From Streptomyces sp. SID8374 (GTDB lineage: Bacteria > Actinomycetota > Actinomycetes > Streptomycetales > Streptomycetaceae): 64,000 nucleotides of DNA. The stretch covers positions 3,038,001-3,102,000 of the forward strand of contig NZ_WWGH01000001.1 in assembly GCF_009865135.1 (NCBI RefSeq), written 5' to 3'. This document shows, piece after piece, positions 29,316 to 37,242 of this stretch (positions are counted from its first letter, which is position 1; each line of letters starts with the position of its first letter). Position numbers and translations under genes: made by a program. The notes under the pieces were generated by a model that ran no database searches, was not told the DNA's origin, and saw nothing but the letters and a program-made list of their open reading frames with translations.

Positions 29316-29618
29316 ATGACCACGACCCCCACCGAGCACCGCGCGAAGATCGCCGAAGCACGCAACGTCCTCGGCGAGGTCATCGCGCGTGCCCGCTTCG
29401 CCGGGGAGCCGACGATCCTCGTGAACCGCGGCAAGGAAGCCGCCGTGATCGTCGGCTACGACTTCTACGAGAACGCCAAGGCAGACGCCGCCGTCCTCCG
29501 CGAACTCCGCGCCCACGTGGCCGAACTGGAAGCCGGCAGTAAGCCCGACGAGAAGTCGAAGGCGCGCGTCCTCGGAGAAGAGCTCGCCGCAGCTGAGCGT
29601 CGCGCCGAATCGGACTGA
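29316..29618 (+). CDS. Phd/YefM-family antitoxin without a toxin
   Basis: MTTTPTEHRAKIAEARNVLGEVIARARFAGEPTILVNRGKEAAVIVGYDFYEN is the Phd/YefM DNA-binding fold, with the acidic, helical C terminus that wraps a toxin. Normally a Doc or YoeB gene follows; here only a terminator (29640-29659) does. The 100-residue gene is therefore an orphan, perhaps kept as a repressor or as protection against a host toxin. It runs against the surrounding leftward operon. Confidence 0.82.
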   Translation: MTTTPTEHRAKIAEARNVLGEVIARARFAGEPTILVNRGKEAAVIVGYDFYENAKADAAVLRELRAHVAELEAGSKPDEKSKARVLGEELAAAERRAESD

Positions 29619-29639
29619 CGTCACGTCTCCTCCTCCCTC

Positions 29640-29659
29640 CCCCGCCCCGGCGGGGTTTT
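29640..29659 (+). terminator. Rho-independent terminator
   Basis: CCCCG pairs with CGGGG over CCCCGG and is followed by TTTT, the clearest T-run in the element. It closes the Phd gene. Confidence 0.8.
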
Positions 29660-29812
29660 GTCGTGCGTGGATCGTTGTCCGCGGGCCCGGTCGTGTCACC
29701 GGTCGTTGGGTTTGCGTGGGCCTCTGACGTGCGCAAACCGTGTGTCTCGTGTAGCTGGTGAGCGGCCCGTCGGGGCTGGCGCTAGGTGGTCTGGCGGTGG
29801 TGATCTGGGCGT

Positions 29813-29840
29813 GGCGGATCACCCGGGCGGGTGATCCGCC
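29813..29840 (-). terminator. Inverted repeat after the WhiB gene
   Basis: GGCGGATCACCC pairs perfectly with GGGTGATCCGCC (12 bp) across GGGC. It lies 6 nt after the WhiB stop and would end the leftward transcript; the 150 nt to its left hold no gene. Confidence 0.7.
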
Positions 29841-29845
29841 GGTGG

Positions 29846-30094
29846 TCATGCCGCTTTCGCCTGCCGCGCGTTGATGAGCCGCCGGAGTTCTTTCTGGCCG
29901 ACGCCGCCCCAGATGCCCCACCGCTACTGGCTGTCGACCGCGTAGTCGAGGCAGGGACGGCGCACCGGGCAAGCCAGGCAGATGCGTTTCGCGGGTGCCG
30001 CGGTGCCGCCGACGTCCGGCATGAATAGCTCCGGGTCGGTCTGCCGGCAGAGGGCGTCCTCGCGCCATGTGTCGTGGGCGATGCTGGCGCTCAT
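29846..30094 (-). pseudogene. WhiB-like gene interrupted by an in-frame amber codon
   Basis: From ATG 30094 the frame encodes MSASIAHDTWREDALCRQTD then ICLACPVRRPCLDYAVDSQ; the four Cys that hold the [4Fe-4S] cluster are complete. Codon 57 is TAG (29924-29926). The same frame continues RWGIWGGVGQKELRRLINAR, the WhiB G(I/V)WGG turn and basic C terminus, to TGA at 29846. Family members have a residue such as Glu at this position, and GAG to TAG is a single change. Either a recent nonsense mutation left a 56-residue protein, or the stop is read through. It is coupled to the upstream gene by ATGA. Confidence 0.82.
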
Positions 30095-30924
30095 GCCGCC
30101 ACCTTCGACCGGTCGCGGCGTTCCCCGGCCCGGAGTTCCGCAACGATGCCCTTGACCGTGGACAGGGCCATGCCGAGACGCCGGGCGATCTCCTCCGGGG
30201 AAGCCCCGAACCCGTCGAGATGCTCTACGTCGGCGCGGCGGATCGCGGCGAGCTCGTCGCGGTTGAGAGCATGCGGCTCGGCGGCCTCTACCTCGGGGTG
30301 GGAACTGGGGTCGTCGATGGTGGTGTCGTCCCAGGCCAGGGGGCCGTGCCAGTTATTGCGGCGGGCGTCGTTGCGGGCCCGGTTGCTGTTGCCGGGAGTG
30401 CGGGAGAGGTCGCGGTACTCGTGGGCGACCCGCTTGGCTGTGGTGGCCCTGACGTTCTGGAGTTCGCCGCGTGCGATGGCTCCGAGCGCGGTGACGTACA
30501 GGCCGAAGCGGGGCGCGAGTTGCGCAACGGGCCATCCGATGGCGACGAGGGCGCGGACGCGGCGGATGGTGCCGGTGGCGTCTACGTCGCGCTGGTCTCC
30601 GGGCGGCGGGCCAATGGGCACGGACAGGATGGCCTGGGCTGTGCTGACGGACACGGTTTCCTGGCCTGCGCGAACCGAGGTGAGGACCCGGTGGGCGAGG
30701 TTGGCGGCGCGTGCGATTTGGGACTGCATCCATCCGGCGTCGAGGAGTGCCTGGATGTGGTTGAGCGATTCGGCGGCGTCGACACGGCGGGGCCGGCCTT
30801 CGTGGACATCGAGGCGGTAGCGGCTGCACCACCTGTAGTGGGCGTTGAGGCACTCGGGGCGCCGACAGCCTGCCTGGTAGCAGCGGCGCTCTCCGTGACG
30901 GACGGGGGTGCGGCGGGTGGTCAT
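30091..30924 (-). CDS. Multi-HTH DNA-binding protein (277 aa)
   Basis: ATG at 30924 behind GAGGGGGA. N-terminal RCYQAGCRRPECLNAHYRWC is a Cys/His cluster typical of actinophage regulators. It is followed by three helix-turn-helix-like units (ALLDAGWMQSQIARAANL, ALVAIGWPVAQLAPRFGL, GASPEEIARRLGMALSTVKGIV). The last resembles sigma region 4. The Cys-HTH order suggests a regulator of the long operon or of late genes. Coupled to WhiB downstream. Confidence 0.72.
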   Translation of the reverse strand: MTTRRTPVRHGERRCYQAGCRRPECLNAHYRWCSRYRLDVHEGRPRRVDAAESLNHIQALLDAGWMQSQIARAANLAHRVLTSVRAGQETVSVSTAQAILSVPIGPPPGDQRDVDATGTIRRVRALVAIGWPVAQLAPRFGLYVTALGAIARGELQNVRATTAKRVAHEYRDLSRTPGNSNRARNDARRNNWHGPLAWDDTTIDDPSSHPEVEAAEPHALNRDELAAIRRADVEHLDGFGASPEEIARRLGMALSTVKGIVAELRAGERRDRSKVAA

Positions 30925-31205
30925 CGTTCTTCCCCCTCGTTGGCGAGGTCTGGGGTGGCGTTGTACTGGGCTTCGAGCCGGGCGTTGACGAGCGCAGACG
31001 GCATGGCGAGGTAGGCGTCGGCGTTGTCGGCGACGCGGCAGAGCCGGTAGGCGCGGGCGGTGTAGGCGCGGCGGTCGGCCCGGTCCTGGAGCCGTTGGTC
31101 GACCTGGGTGACCGTCCACCGGCCGGCACACCAGGCGACAACCACCGCAGCGGTGAGGGCGACGCCCGGCCCGTAAAACAGGGCGGCGGGGAGGAGGGCG
31201 CTCAC
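30921..31205 (-). CDS. Small membrane-anchored protein (94 aa)
   Basis: GTG at 31205 overlaps the upstream stop. One N-terminal hydrophobic helix (LLPAALFYGPGVALTAAVVVAWCAG) is followed by a basic helical cytoplasmic part (QRLQDRADRRAYTARAYR). Unknown function. Confidence 0.65.
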   Translation of the reverse strand: MSALLPAALFYGPGVALTAAVVVAWCAGRWTVTQVDQRLQDRADRRAYTARAYRLCRVADNADAYLAMPSALVNARLEAQYNATPDLANEGEER

Positions 31206-31528
31206 GCTGCTGCCTCCCGTCGCGCGGCAGCGGTGCCCCGCCACGTCCTGACCCCGCTGTGGCGTGTGGTGGGCCGGTCGGAGCAGGTCCAGCCGTTGGT
31301 GCGGATGTAGCCGTCGTCGCGGAGCTGGTGCATGAGCCGGCCCCAGTGCGCCCGGGGTTTCGGCGGGTCGGGGAGCCTGTTCGTGTCGGCCACCTGGTAG
31401 CAGGTGAAGGTCTTGCCCGAAGCTGCGGCGGCTATGAAGTGCGGCCACACGGCGGCGAGCCAGGTGTCGTAGTCGGCGGGTGCGGGTGGGGTGGTGCCGT
31501 CGAGGGTGGGCTGCACGGTCGCGGTCAT
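31202..31528 (-). CDS. Winged-helix-like protein (108 aa)
   Basis: ATG at 31528 overlaps the upstream stop. The segment ASGKTFTCYQVADTNRLPDP then AHWGRLMHQLRDDGYIRTNGW looks like a winged helix in which DDGYIRTNGW is the wing; the tail is basic (TWRGTAAARREAAA). It resembles the small DNA-binding proteins next to replication genes in actinophages. Confidence 0.62.
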   Translation of the reverse strand: MTATVQPTLDGTTPPAPADYDTWLAAVWPHFIAAAASGKTFTCYQVADTNRLPDPPKPRAHWGRLMHQLRDDGYIRTNGWTCSDRPTTRHSGVRTWRGTAAARREAAA

Positions 31529-31830
31529 GAGGCGGACTCCTCGTCTGCGAGGTCGTTCAGAGCGGCGATGATGCGGGCGAACGCGTCCAACTGGCCGACG
31601 AGTGCGGCGGCGTGACCGACGCAGGACCGGCACCAGACCAAGCCCTCGGGCGGGGCCGTCGGCAGCGGGTCGATGACCATCGGCGGGGAGTGGGTAACAC
31701 CCCAGCCGGGCGCCCCGCACAGCCCCTGCTTCCCGGCGAAGTTGCCGTCCTCACGCATGACGTGGAGGTTGCGGACCTGCTGGGCCCGGCGGCCGGTAGC
31801 GGCGTTGTAGCCGCGGTAGAAGGCCCTCAT
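31525..31830 (-). CDS. Hypothetical protein with CxxC (101 aa)
   Basis: ATG at 31830 overlaps the exonuclease stop. Basic N terminus (MRAFYRGYNAATGRRAQQV), a central LCGAPGWGVTHS, WCRSCVGHAA as a CxxC site and a helical end (FARIIAALNDLADEE). Proteins with this CGxPG...WCxxC pattern are frequent in Streptomyces elements; function unknown. Confidence 0.65.
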   Translation of the reverse strand: MRAFYRGYNAATGRRAQQVRNLHVMREDGNFAGKQGLCGAPGWGVTHSPPMVIDPLPTAPPEGLVWCRSCVGHAAALVGQLDAFARIIAALNDLADEESAS

Positions 31831-32531
31831 TGGCTTGCCTCCCTCTGCCTGGGGATGAGTGGCCAGGCGCCTTCGACGACTGCGTCGGGCCGGGTCTTCC
31901 GGAAGTGCTCCTGCAAGCTCGCGGCCTGTTCGGCGGCCCACCCGACCTGTGCGGTGTGCAACTCGTCGAGGGTCATGGCGGCGAGCTGCGGGTACCGGGT
32001 GGCCTGCCGCCAAGCGACCCGGCACGCGGCAACCGCATCGGCGTCCGCGCTGTGGGCGGCGTCGAGGCGGACGTCGTAGTGCTCGCACAACGCGGTGAGG
32101 GTGCGCTTCCCCGACCGGTAGCGGTCGACCTGCTTGTCGATGACGAACGGGTCGACGACCGGGCCGGCGGGCAGTGGGTCGAGGCCGAAGCGTTCGGCTT
32201 CCCTGTCGAGGAGGCTGAGGTCGAAACGCGCGTTCATCGCGACGATCGGGACCCCAGCGAGGATCACCTGAGTCAGCCCAGCGAGGATCTCCCCGGCGGC
32301 CTCCTTCAGCGGGATGCCATCAGCGTGGGCCTTCTCGGTGCTGATGCCGTGGACGGCCGCGGCCCCGGCGGGGATCTCTTCGCCGTCGACGTCGGTCAGC
32401 CAGTTCGCGGCCACGGTGGGCTGCTGGCCGCCGAGTTGGACGATGCAGGCGGTGATGATGCGGGCGGTCAGCGGGTCGGGGCCGGTGGTCTCAAGGTCGA
32501 AGCCGGCGAGGCGACCCAGGTGCCATGCCAT
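31827..32531 (-). CDS. DnaQ-like 3'-5' exonuclease
   Basis: 234 residues with the DEDD pattern: GFDLETTGPDP (Exo I, residues about 10-20), AMNARFDLSLLD (Exo II, about 97-108) and HSADADAVAA (Exo III, about 158-167), the last with the His of the DEDDh class. Such enzymes proofread or trim 3' ends. It sits in the replication/recombination block, so it probably acts with the clamp-like and RecE/T-like proteins. AAGGAGG precedes ATG at 32531. Confidence 0.88.
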   Translation of the reverse strand: MAWHLGRLAGFDLETTGPDPLTARIITACIVQLGGQQPTVAANWLTDVDGEEIPAGAAAVHGISTEKAHADGIPLKEAAGEILAGLTQVILAGVPIVAMNARFDLSLLDREAERFGLDPLPAGPVVDPFVIDKQVDRYRSGKRTLTALCEHYDVRLDAAHSADADAVAACRVAWRQATRYPQLAAMTLDELHTAQVGWAAEQAASLQEHFRKTRPDAVVEGAWPLIPRQREASQ

Positions 32532-32613
32532 GGCGTTCCTCCTTCCGTGTGGTGTGCTGGTGGTGGGGCAGCCCCGTATGTCGGGTACGGGGCTGCCCCC
32601 AACTGCGGGTGGG

Positions 32614-33063
32614 CTAGAACGGGATCTCGTTGGTGGGCCCGCCGAGGGCCATGCGCTGCATGTGGCGGCCGATGTCGTCGATCAGGTCGATGCGTTCGCG
32701 CTTCAGCTCGTGGGCGAGACCTCGGGCCCAGGTTCGGACCTCTTCGCTCTTGCCGTCGAGGAGCGCTTCGGCGAGGTGGAGGGTGACGACGTTGGCCATG
32801 GCCTGGTCACGGGTGACGCCAGGGCCCCACGGGTCCGGGGTCTCGTTGGCGCTTTCTCGCCGGACCTCGGCGGTGCTGTAGCCGTCGCTGATGAGGTGCT
32901 GTTCGACGAGGTCGTCGATGTTCGCCCAGTTGTTGTCGAGTTCGTGGGCGAGATCGCGGGCGGCTCTGGCGCGGCTGTGGACGTTGCTGACGAGAGCGTG
33001 GGCAATGTGCCGGGCAACGGCGCCCCGGATCACTTCGAGCTGGGTACTGGGGTCAGTGGTCAT
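32614..33063 (-). CDS. Hypothetical protein with repeated helical half (149 aa)
   Basis: ATG at 33063 after AAGGAG. Two halves look related: ARHIAHALVSNVHSRARAARDLAHELDNN and LHLAEALLDGKSEEVRTWARGLAHELKRE, each followed by a (W/R)-x-x-I-D-(D/L) segment. An internal duplication giving an all-helical fold is likely. No catalytic motif. Between exonuclease and annealing-protein genes. Confidence 0.62.
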   Translation of the reverse strand: MTTDPSTQLEVIRGAVARHIAHALVSNVHSRARAARDLAHELDNNWANIDDLVEQHLISDGYSTAEVRRESANETPDPWGPGVTRDQAMANVVTLHLAEALLDGKSEEVRTWARGLAHELKRERIDLIDDIGRHMQRMALGGPTNEIPF

Positions 33064-33126
33064 GATCGTGGTCTCCTTGGGGTGGGACGCCCCGCAATGC
33101 CCGCGGGGCGTCCCGTTGTGTGCGGG

Positions 33127-34011
33127 CTAGTTGCCGGAGCCGGGCTTGCGGACTTCCTGTCCCGCCCACGGGTCGTCGTTGGGCGGCGGGGTGCTGCCAC
33201 CGGACTTCGCCGGGGCCTTGCCCTTGATCTCCGCGGCGGTGATGCGGGCCTGCGGGAACGCCTCGTCGACAGCGATCTCCCGACGCTGGATCGACTTGTG
33301 GGTGATGAGAAGCTGGGCGATGTCCGCGCCGTTCCACTGGGCGCGCGGCCGGCCGAGCTTCTGCTCCAGTCGGTCGCCGTTGATACCGAGCTGCTCGAAC
33401 ACCTTCACCGCACCGTCGATGCGGTCAGGGAGCGGCTTGCCGTCGCCCTTCGCGAGGGTCTCCTTGCACAGCTCCTCGGCCTCGGCGATGAAGAAGTCCG
33501 GGATCACCGCGAAGATCGCCTCACGCAGTCGGCGGGCACCGTTGTTGGCGTTGTTCTCGTAGATGTCCCGCAGGTCGATGAGGGCCTCGACCTTGCCCCG
33601 GGCGAACTTGGCATGCGGGACGATGAAGGTGAGGACATGCCGGGTGTTGTTTTCGACGTCCCACGCCCACGCCTGCATCTCGGACTGGCGATAGTCGTCG
33701 TCGCGACGGAGTTCGGTGACGCCGTACTGGATGTTGCCGTAGGACTGGGCGAGGGTCTTCGCGAGGTTGATGGTGGGGCCGGTGACCTTGCCGCCGGCCC
33801 GGGGGAAGTCGTAGAACGCCTTCTCGGCGAGGGCCATGGATCCGCAGGCAGCCTGCATGGATGCGCGGGACCGGCCGATGTCACGGGGGAACTGTCGGGC
33901 CACGTAGATCGCGGCCTGGACCTCGGCGACGGCACGGGACTGCTCGACCGCGGTGCCCTGGCCGATGCGGTCGGCGCCGGGTGCGGTGGGTATCTGGGCG
34001 GGGAAGTTCAC
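33127..34011 (-). CDS. Candidate single-strand annealing protein (294 aa)
   Basis: GTG at 34011 overlaps the stop of the RecE-like gene, the usual order of a two-gene recombination cassette. The conserved centre is QAAIYVARQFPRDIGRSRAS then SYGNIQYGVTELRRDDDYRQ and AWAWDVENNTRHVLTFIVPH, a family of phage and element proteins next to exonucleases. It does not show the classic RecT signature, so the annealing function rests on position and on the beta-rich core. Confidence 0.62.
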   Translation of the reverse strand: MNFPAQIPTAPGADRIGQGTAVEQSRAVAEVQAAIYVARQFPRDIGRSRASMQAACGSMALAEKAFYDFPRAGGKVTGPTINLAKTLAQSYGNIQYGVTELRRDDDYRQSEMQAWAWDVENNTRHVLTFIVPHAKFARGKVEALIDLRDIYENNANNGARRLREAIFAVIPDFFIAEAEELCKETLAKGDGKPLPDRIDGAVKVFEQLGINGDRLEQKLGRPRAQWNGADIAQLLITHKSIQRREIAVDEAFPQARITAAEIKGKAPAKSGGSTPPPNDDPWAGQEVRKPGSGN

Positions 34012-34883
34012 AGGTACATCTCCTTGTCGCGGTTCTCCGCATAGGCGGGGAGCGGGAGGTAGTTGGGTTCGGCGTCGGCGTAGCCGGGCCAGTGGCCGGT
34101 GGACATGCACTCGGCGAACTTCTCGATCGCGGCCCGGTTCTTGGCGCCAGCGATGACGCGGGACCCGAACTCGATGCCGATGACGTTGATCAGGTACGGG
34201 GCTTTCTTCTCCTGCACGATCAGGAGAAGTTCGGCGTCCTGCCCGCCGAGACCAAGGGCCCGGGCGGCGTCCTCGTACCAGTCGGCCTGCATGTTGTAGC
34301 CGTACTTCGCGATGTCCCGTTGCATGGCGTCGTCGCTGGCGTCGGCGGCGGTCTTGTAGTCGGGGATGATCAGGCGGCTTTCCTGGATGGACGGCAGCCA
34401 GTCGAAGCGCACCCGGCGGCGGATGCCGGTCGGCCCGTCGATCCAGAAGCCGGACTGCTCCGGCGCCCCGTAAGCGGGGTCGAGGAGCGCCGCGGCGAGC
34501 GGGTGCTGGCGGATGGCCGCCGCCATCCCGGTGACCATGTCCATCTCGGACTGCTTGAGCGGGATCGCACCGCGCTCGCGGGCTTCGGCGACCTCGGCCT
34601 TGGCGGCCTTGGTGTCCCAGCGGGCGTGGTCGATGACGGCGAGTTCGGGGCCGTTGCCGAGGACGAGCTTGTGGGCGGCGTTGCCGTAGTCGAACGTCTT
34701 CGTCGCCGGCTGCGGGTTGTCCTGCTCGTACCGGAAGTGGGCGGGGGTCGACGGGGCGAGGAGCTTCCGGGCGCCCGACGAGGAGAGGGACGTCTTGTCG
34801 GCGTGGTAGTCGGTGTTCGACAGATCGGTGTGGATGCCCAGTGCGGGGGCCTCGGTGACCGGGGGTTCGAGGGTGGTGGTCAT
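34008..34883 (-). CDS. RecE-like PD-(D/E)XK exonuclease
   Basis: 291 residues. LSSSGARKLLAPSTPAHFRY is the N-terminal helix of this family; FDYGNAAHKLVLG carries its conserved His; RRRVRFDWLPS then LIIPDYKTAADASD gives the metal Asp and the D-x-K active site; QADWYEDAARALG is the following helix. The enzyme would resect double-stranded ends for the downstream annealing protein. ATG at 34883 overlaps the stop of the small zinc protein. Confidence 0.82.
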   Translation of the reverse strand: MTTTLEPPVTEAPALGIHTDLSNTDYHADKTSLSSSGARKLLAPSTPAHFRYEQDNPQPATKTFDYGNAAHKLVLGNGPELAVIDHARWDTKAAKAEVAEARERGAIPLKQSEMDMVTGMAAAIRQHPLAAALLDPAYGAPEQSGFWIDGPTGIRRRVRFDWLPSIQESRLIIPDYKTAADASDDAMQRDIAKYGYNMQADWYEDAARALGLGGQDAELLLIVQEKKAPYLINVIGIEFGSRVIAGAKNRAAIEKFAECMSTGHWPGYADAEPNYLPLPAYAENRDKEMYL

Positions 34884-34984
34884 CGCTGGCCGTCCTGTTC
34901 GGTGAGGCAGTCTTCGCAGACCGGGCCTTCGGGGCGACGGCTGAAGGGGCCGGTGGTGTCGTCGCAGCGGACGCAGGCGATCAT
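34880..34984 (-). CDS. 34-residue zinc ribbon
   Basis: ATG at 34984 after AGGAG. MIACVRCDDTTGPFSRRPEG then VCEDCLTEQ supplies two CxxC knuckles, a minimal zinc ribbon. The stop is coupled to the exonuclease start. It may be an accessory of the exonuclease or a regulator. Confidence 0.65.
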   Translation of the reverse strand: MIACVRCDDTTGPFSRRPEGPVCEDCLTEQDGQR

Positions 34985-35076
34985 GTGGTTCTCCTGGGTG
35001 GGGTGCTGCGGGCCGCACGTGGGGCGGCCCGCAGCGGGCAGACGGAGCCGGGCTAACACGCCTGCCGGGAGGTGGG

Positions 35077-36051
35077 TCAGGTGGCGGGCTTCTCCGCGAG
35101 CTTCTTGAGGTGCGCCTCGTAGTCGTCGGCCCACTTCTTCGGGTCGTGACCGGCGGCCTCCGCCTCGTCCCAGGCCCACTCGCCGATCTCGCCGGACTCC
35201 AACTGCTCGGAGAGGTCAGCCACGGTCTTCTCGGCCAGGTCCGGGTCGGCCTGCTTCAGGGCTTGCAGCAGCCGGTACGCGGACCAGGCGTAGATGCCGG
35301 AGTGGACCCAGGCGTTGAAGGCGCCGCGCCCCTTCACGGTGTCCATGTCGGCGCCGTACATCTCCCCGGTGGAGCGCAGGGTCTGCCGGAGCATCTCCTC
35401 CGCCATCTTCGCGACGGCGCCCGGCTGCGGGAGCGGCGCGACAGGCTCGGCGTTCTCCCCGTTCTTCTTGGCGAGGCTCCCGATCCACTCGCCGATGACC
35501 TCGACCCGGTCCTTGTTGTCGCCGCTGTACCGGCACGGCATTTGCAGGCCGAGGAAGTTCTCGCCGATGAGGAGAAGCGGCTTCTCGGCGTCCGTCTTCC
35601 AGACCCGGAGGTGCGTGTCAGCGTGCTTCCAGCGGCTGAGCATGTCGGTGTCGACCGAGACGAGATCACCCGACGCGGAGGCGTCCTGGAGGGCGTCGCG
35701 GAAGAGGTGCTGCCACTTCGGGAAGGTCGTCTCGGTGGTGGGGACGGTGAGCTTGCCGTCGTCGGCAGTGACCGCGAGGTTGAGGATGGTGTCGCCCTTG
35801 TGCGTCTTCAGCCACGGGGTGAGCCAGCCGAGGGTCTTCTCGCTGATGGTGACGGACCAGGTGTCGGTCTCCTCGCGGACCTTGGTGCGGGCCACGGCGA
35901 AGGTGTAGCGGTCGGTGGCGAGGGCGTGGATGTGGACGCCGTCGCACTCGAAGCGGATGCCGTTGATGGGCGGCAGGGTGTCGTCGGGGCTGATGTGGGC
36001 GCGGGTCTGCTTGATGAGCCGCTGGAGCTTGTGGGCGTTGATGGTCGTCAT
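35077..36051 (-). CDS. Sliding-clamp-like (DnaN-type) phage protein
   Basis: 324 residues. The first half, LQRLIKQTRAHISPDDTLPP then INGIRFECDGVHIHALATDRYTFAVAR, matches the first domain of the bacterial beta clamp (xIxFE..G..L..ATDRY.L). The second half lacks a clear third clamp domain and ends in an acidic helical part (EIGEWAWDEAEAAGHDPKKW). Actinophages encode such shortened clamp homologues in their replication block. It may tether the element's replication or nuclease proteins. Confidence 0.72.
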   Translation of the reverse strand: MTTINAHKLQRLIKQTRAHISPDDTLPPINGIRFECDGVHIHALATDRYTFAVARTKVREETDTWSVTISEKTLGWLTPWLKTHKGDTILNLAVTADDGKLTVPTTETTFPKWQHLFRDALQDASASGDLVSVDTDMLSRWKHADTHLRVWKTDAEKPLLLIGENFLGLQMPCRYSGDNKDRVEVIGEWIGSLAKKNGENAEPVAPLPQPGAVAKMAEEMLRQTLRSTGEMYGADMDTVKGRGAFNAWVHSGIYAWSAYRLLQALKQADPDLAEKTVADLSEQLESGEIGEWAWDEAEAAGHDPKKWADDYEAHLKKLAEKPAT

Positions 36052-36159
36052 GGCGTCCTTCTCTGGGATGCTGGTGGTGGACGCCCCGGCACTTCTACTG
36101 CCGGGGTGTTCTGGTTCGCCGGGCCGGCGACCTGTGTCATCCGCGCGGCCCGGCGGGTC

Positions 36160-36636
36160 TCAGGCGGCCGGCAGGTGCGCCGGATCGGTGCTGCCTTCGG
36201 TGCGGACCACGGGGCCGATACCGAGGGCGTCCCACAGGGTGGTGACCTTGATCGGGGCGGTCGCCTGGTCCTCGAAGCTGCTGATGTCGCGCTCGGAGGG
36301 CGGGACGGTGACCGCGTTCGCGTTGGCCTCCGCCGCGAGGTACGGGGCGAGCTGGGCCTGGGCTGCGGCGAGATCGGCGCGGGCCTGCTCCAGCTCGGCG
36401 GTCCGGTCCCGCAGGTCGGCGTCGAGGCACACCACGACCTCCTCGGCCTCCGCCCGCTTGGCTCGGACGTCGGCCAGGTCGGCTTCGAGGATCGCGATGG
36501 TGTCGGCCGCCCCGATCAGCTGGCCGAACGCGCTGACTGTCTCGGCCTGCTGGTCCTTCAACTGCCGCTCCAGCTCGGCCACCTTGTCGGCGGCCCGGTG
36601 CTTCGGCTTGCTGCGGCGTATGAGAGGAAGGCTCAC
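36160..36636 (-). CDS. Coiled-coil protein (158 aa)
   Basis: GTG at 36636 overlaps the upstream stop. Residues about 15-105 are a continuous heptad-rich coil (VAELERQLKDQQAETVSAFG, DLADVRAKRAEAEEVVV, RTAELEQARADLAAAQAQL). The tail is mixed and ends LPAA. A dimeric scaffold is likely. Confidence 0.68.
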   Translation of the reverse strand: MSLPLIRRSKPKHRAADKVAELERQLKDQQAETVSAFGQLIGAADTIAILEADLADVRAKRAEAEEVVVCLDADLRDRTAELEQARADLAAAQAQLAPYLAAEANANAVTVPPSERDISSFEDQATAPIKVTTLWDALGIGPVVRTEGSTDPAHLPAA

Positions 36637-36866
36637 TTGCCTTCTCCCTGCCCGGCGATGGCGTCCCAGTCGGCGACGGTTCCGGCGTAGGCGTGCGGCG
36701 ACATGGCGGTGATCGCGGTCGCGGCGGCGAGCGCGAGCGTGGCGTGCACCTGCGCCTCGGCGGCCAGCGCGGCCCCGACGGCCGGGTCGCCGCCGTCGCC
36801 GTAGGTGAAGTGGTGGGCGCGGCTGGCGAGGCGCTCGGCCTCGCGGTAGTGCTGGGGTCCGTTCAC
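36633..36866 (-). CDS. Hypothetical helical protein (77 aa)
   Basis: GTG at 36866 with AAGGA upstream. MNGPQHYREAERLASRAHHF and LAAEAQVHATLALAAATAIT predict two long helices. Proteins of this HYREAE(R/Q)L-type are common in Streptomyces elements, unknown role. Coupled on both sides. Confidence 0.68.
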   Translation of the reverse strand: MNGPQHYREAERLASRAHHFTYGDGGDPAVGAALAAEAQVHATLALAAATAITAMSPHAYAGTVADWDAIAGQGEGK

Positions 36867-36955
36867 GGTTTGTCCTTCCAAGTCCAGAGGCTGGGGGCCA
36901 CCGCCATCAGGCAGAAGATGACGCCGATGACGGTGGCGGTGATCAGGTAGCTCAT
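36863..36955 (-). CDS. 30-residue single-pass membrane peptide
   Basis: ATG at 36955 is coupled to the upstream stop (ATGA) and its own TGA overlaps the next GTG. The peptide, MSYLITATVIGVIFCLMAV then APSLWTWKDKP, is one transmembrane helix with a short charged tail. The two exact overlaps argue that it is a real gene missed by length limits. Confidence 0.6.
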   Translation of the reverse strand: MSYLITATVIGVIFCLMAVAPSLWTWKDKP

Positions 36956-37242
36956 CCGACGGTCGGCCGGTGATTGCAGCGGCCGAGGAAGCAGGGCTTG
37001 GCCTGCTCGTCCCACTGCTGCGGGGAGAGGAGGAGGTGCTGCATGCCGTGCTTCTCGTCCGACGCCCGCTGCCGCTTCGTCGTCGACCACTCGCGCTGGG
37101 CCTGCTGCGGGGTGGCGATCAGGTCGCCGCCGAGGTCCGGTCGAACCGAACCGACCGCACAGCCAGCCGAGTTGGCCCGCACCCAGAAGCAGTCGGTGAG
37201 CGGCACCATCTCGCCGTCAATCTGCACCATCAGGTCAGCCAC
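36952..37242 (-). CDS. Hypothetical protein (96 aa)
   Basis: GTG at 37242 overlaps the upstream gene by 8 nt. MADLMVQIDGEMVPLTDCFW is beta-type; the middle has REWSTTKRQRASDEKHG and the end CFLGRCNHRPTVG. Two distant Cys only. Unknown function. Confidence 0.62.
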   Translation of the reverse strand: MADLMVQIDGEMVPLTDCFWVRANSAGCAVGSVRPDLGGDLIATPQQAQREWSTTKRQRASDEKHGMQHLLLSPQQWDEQAKPCFLGRCNHRPTVG

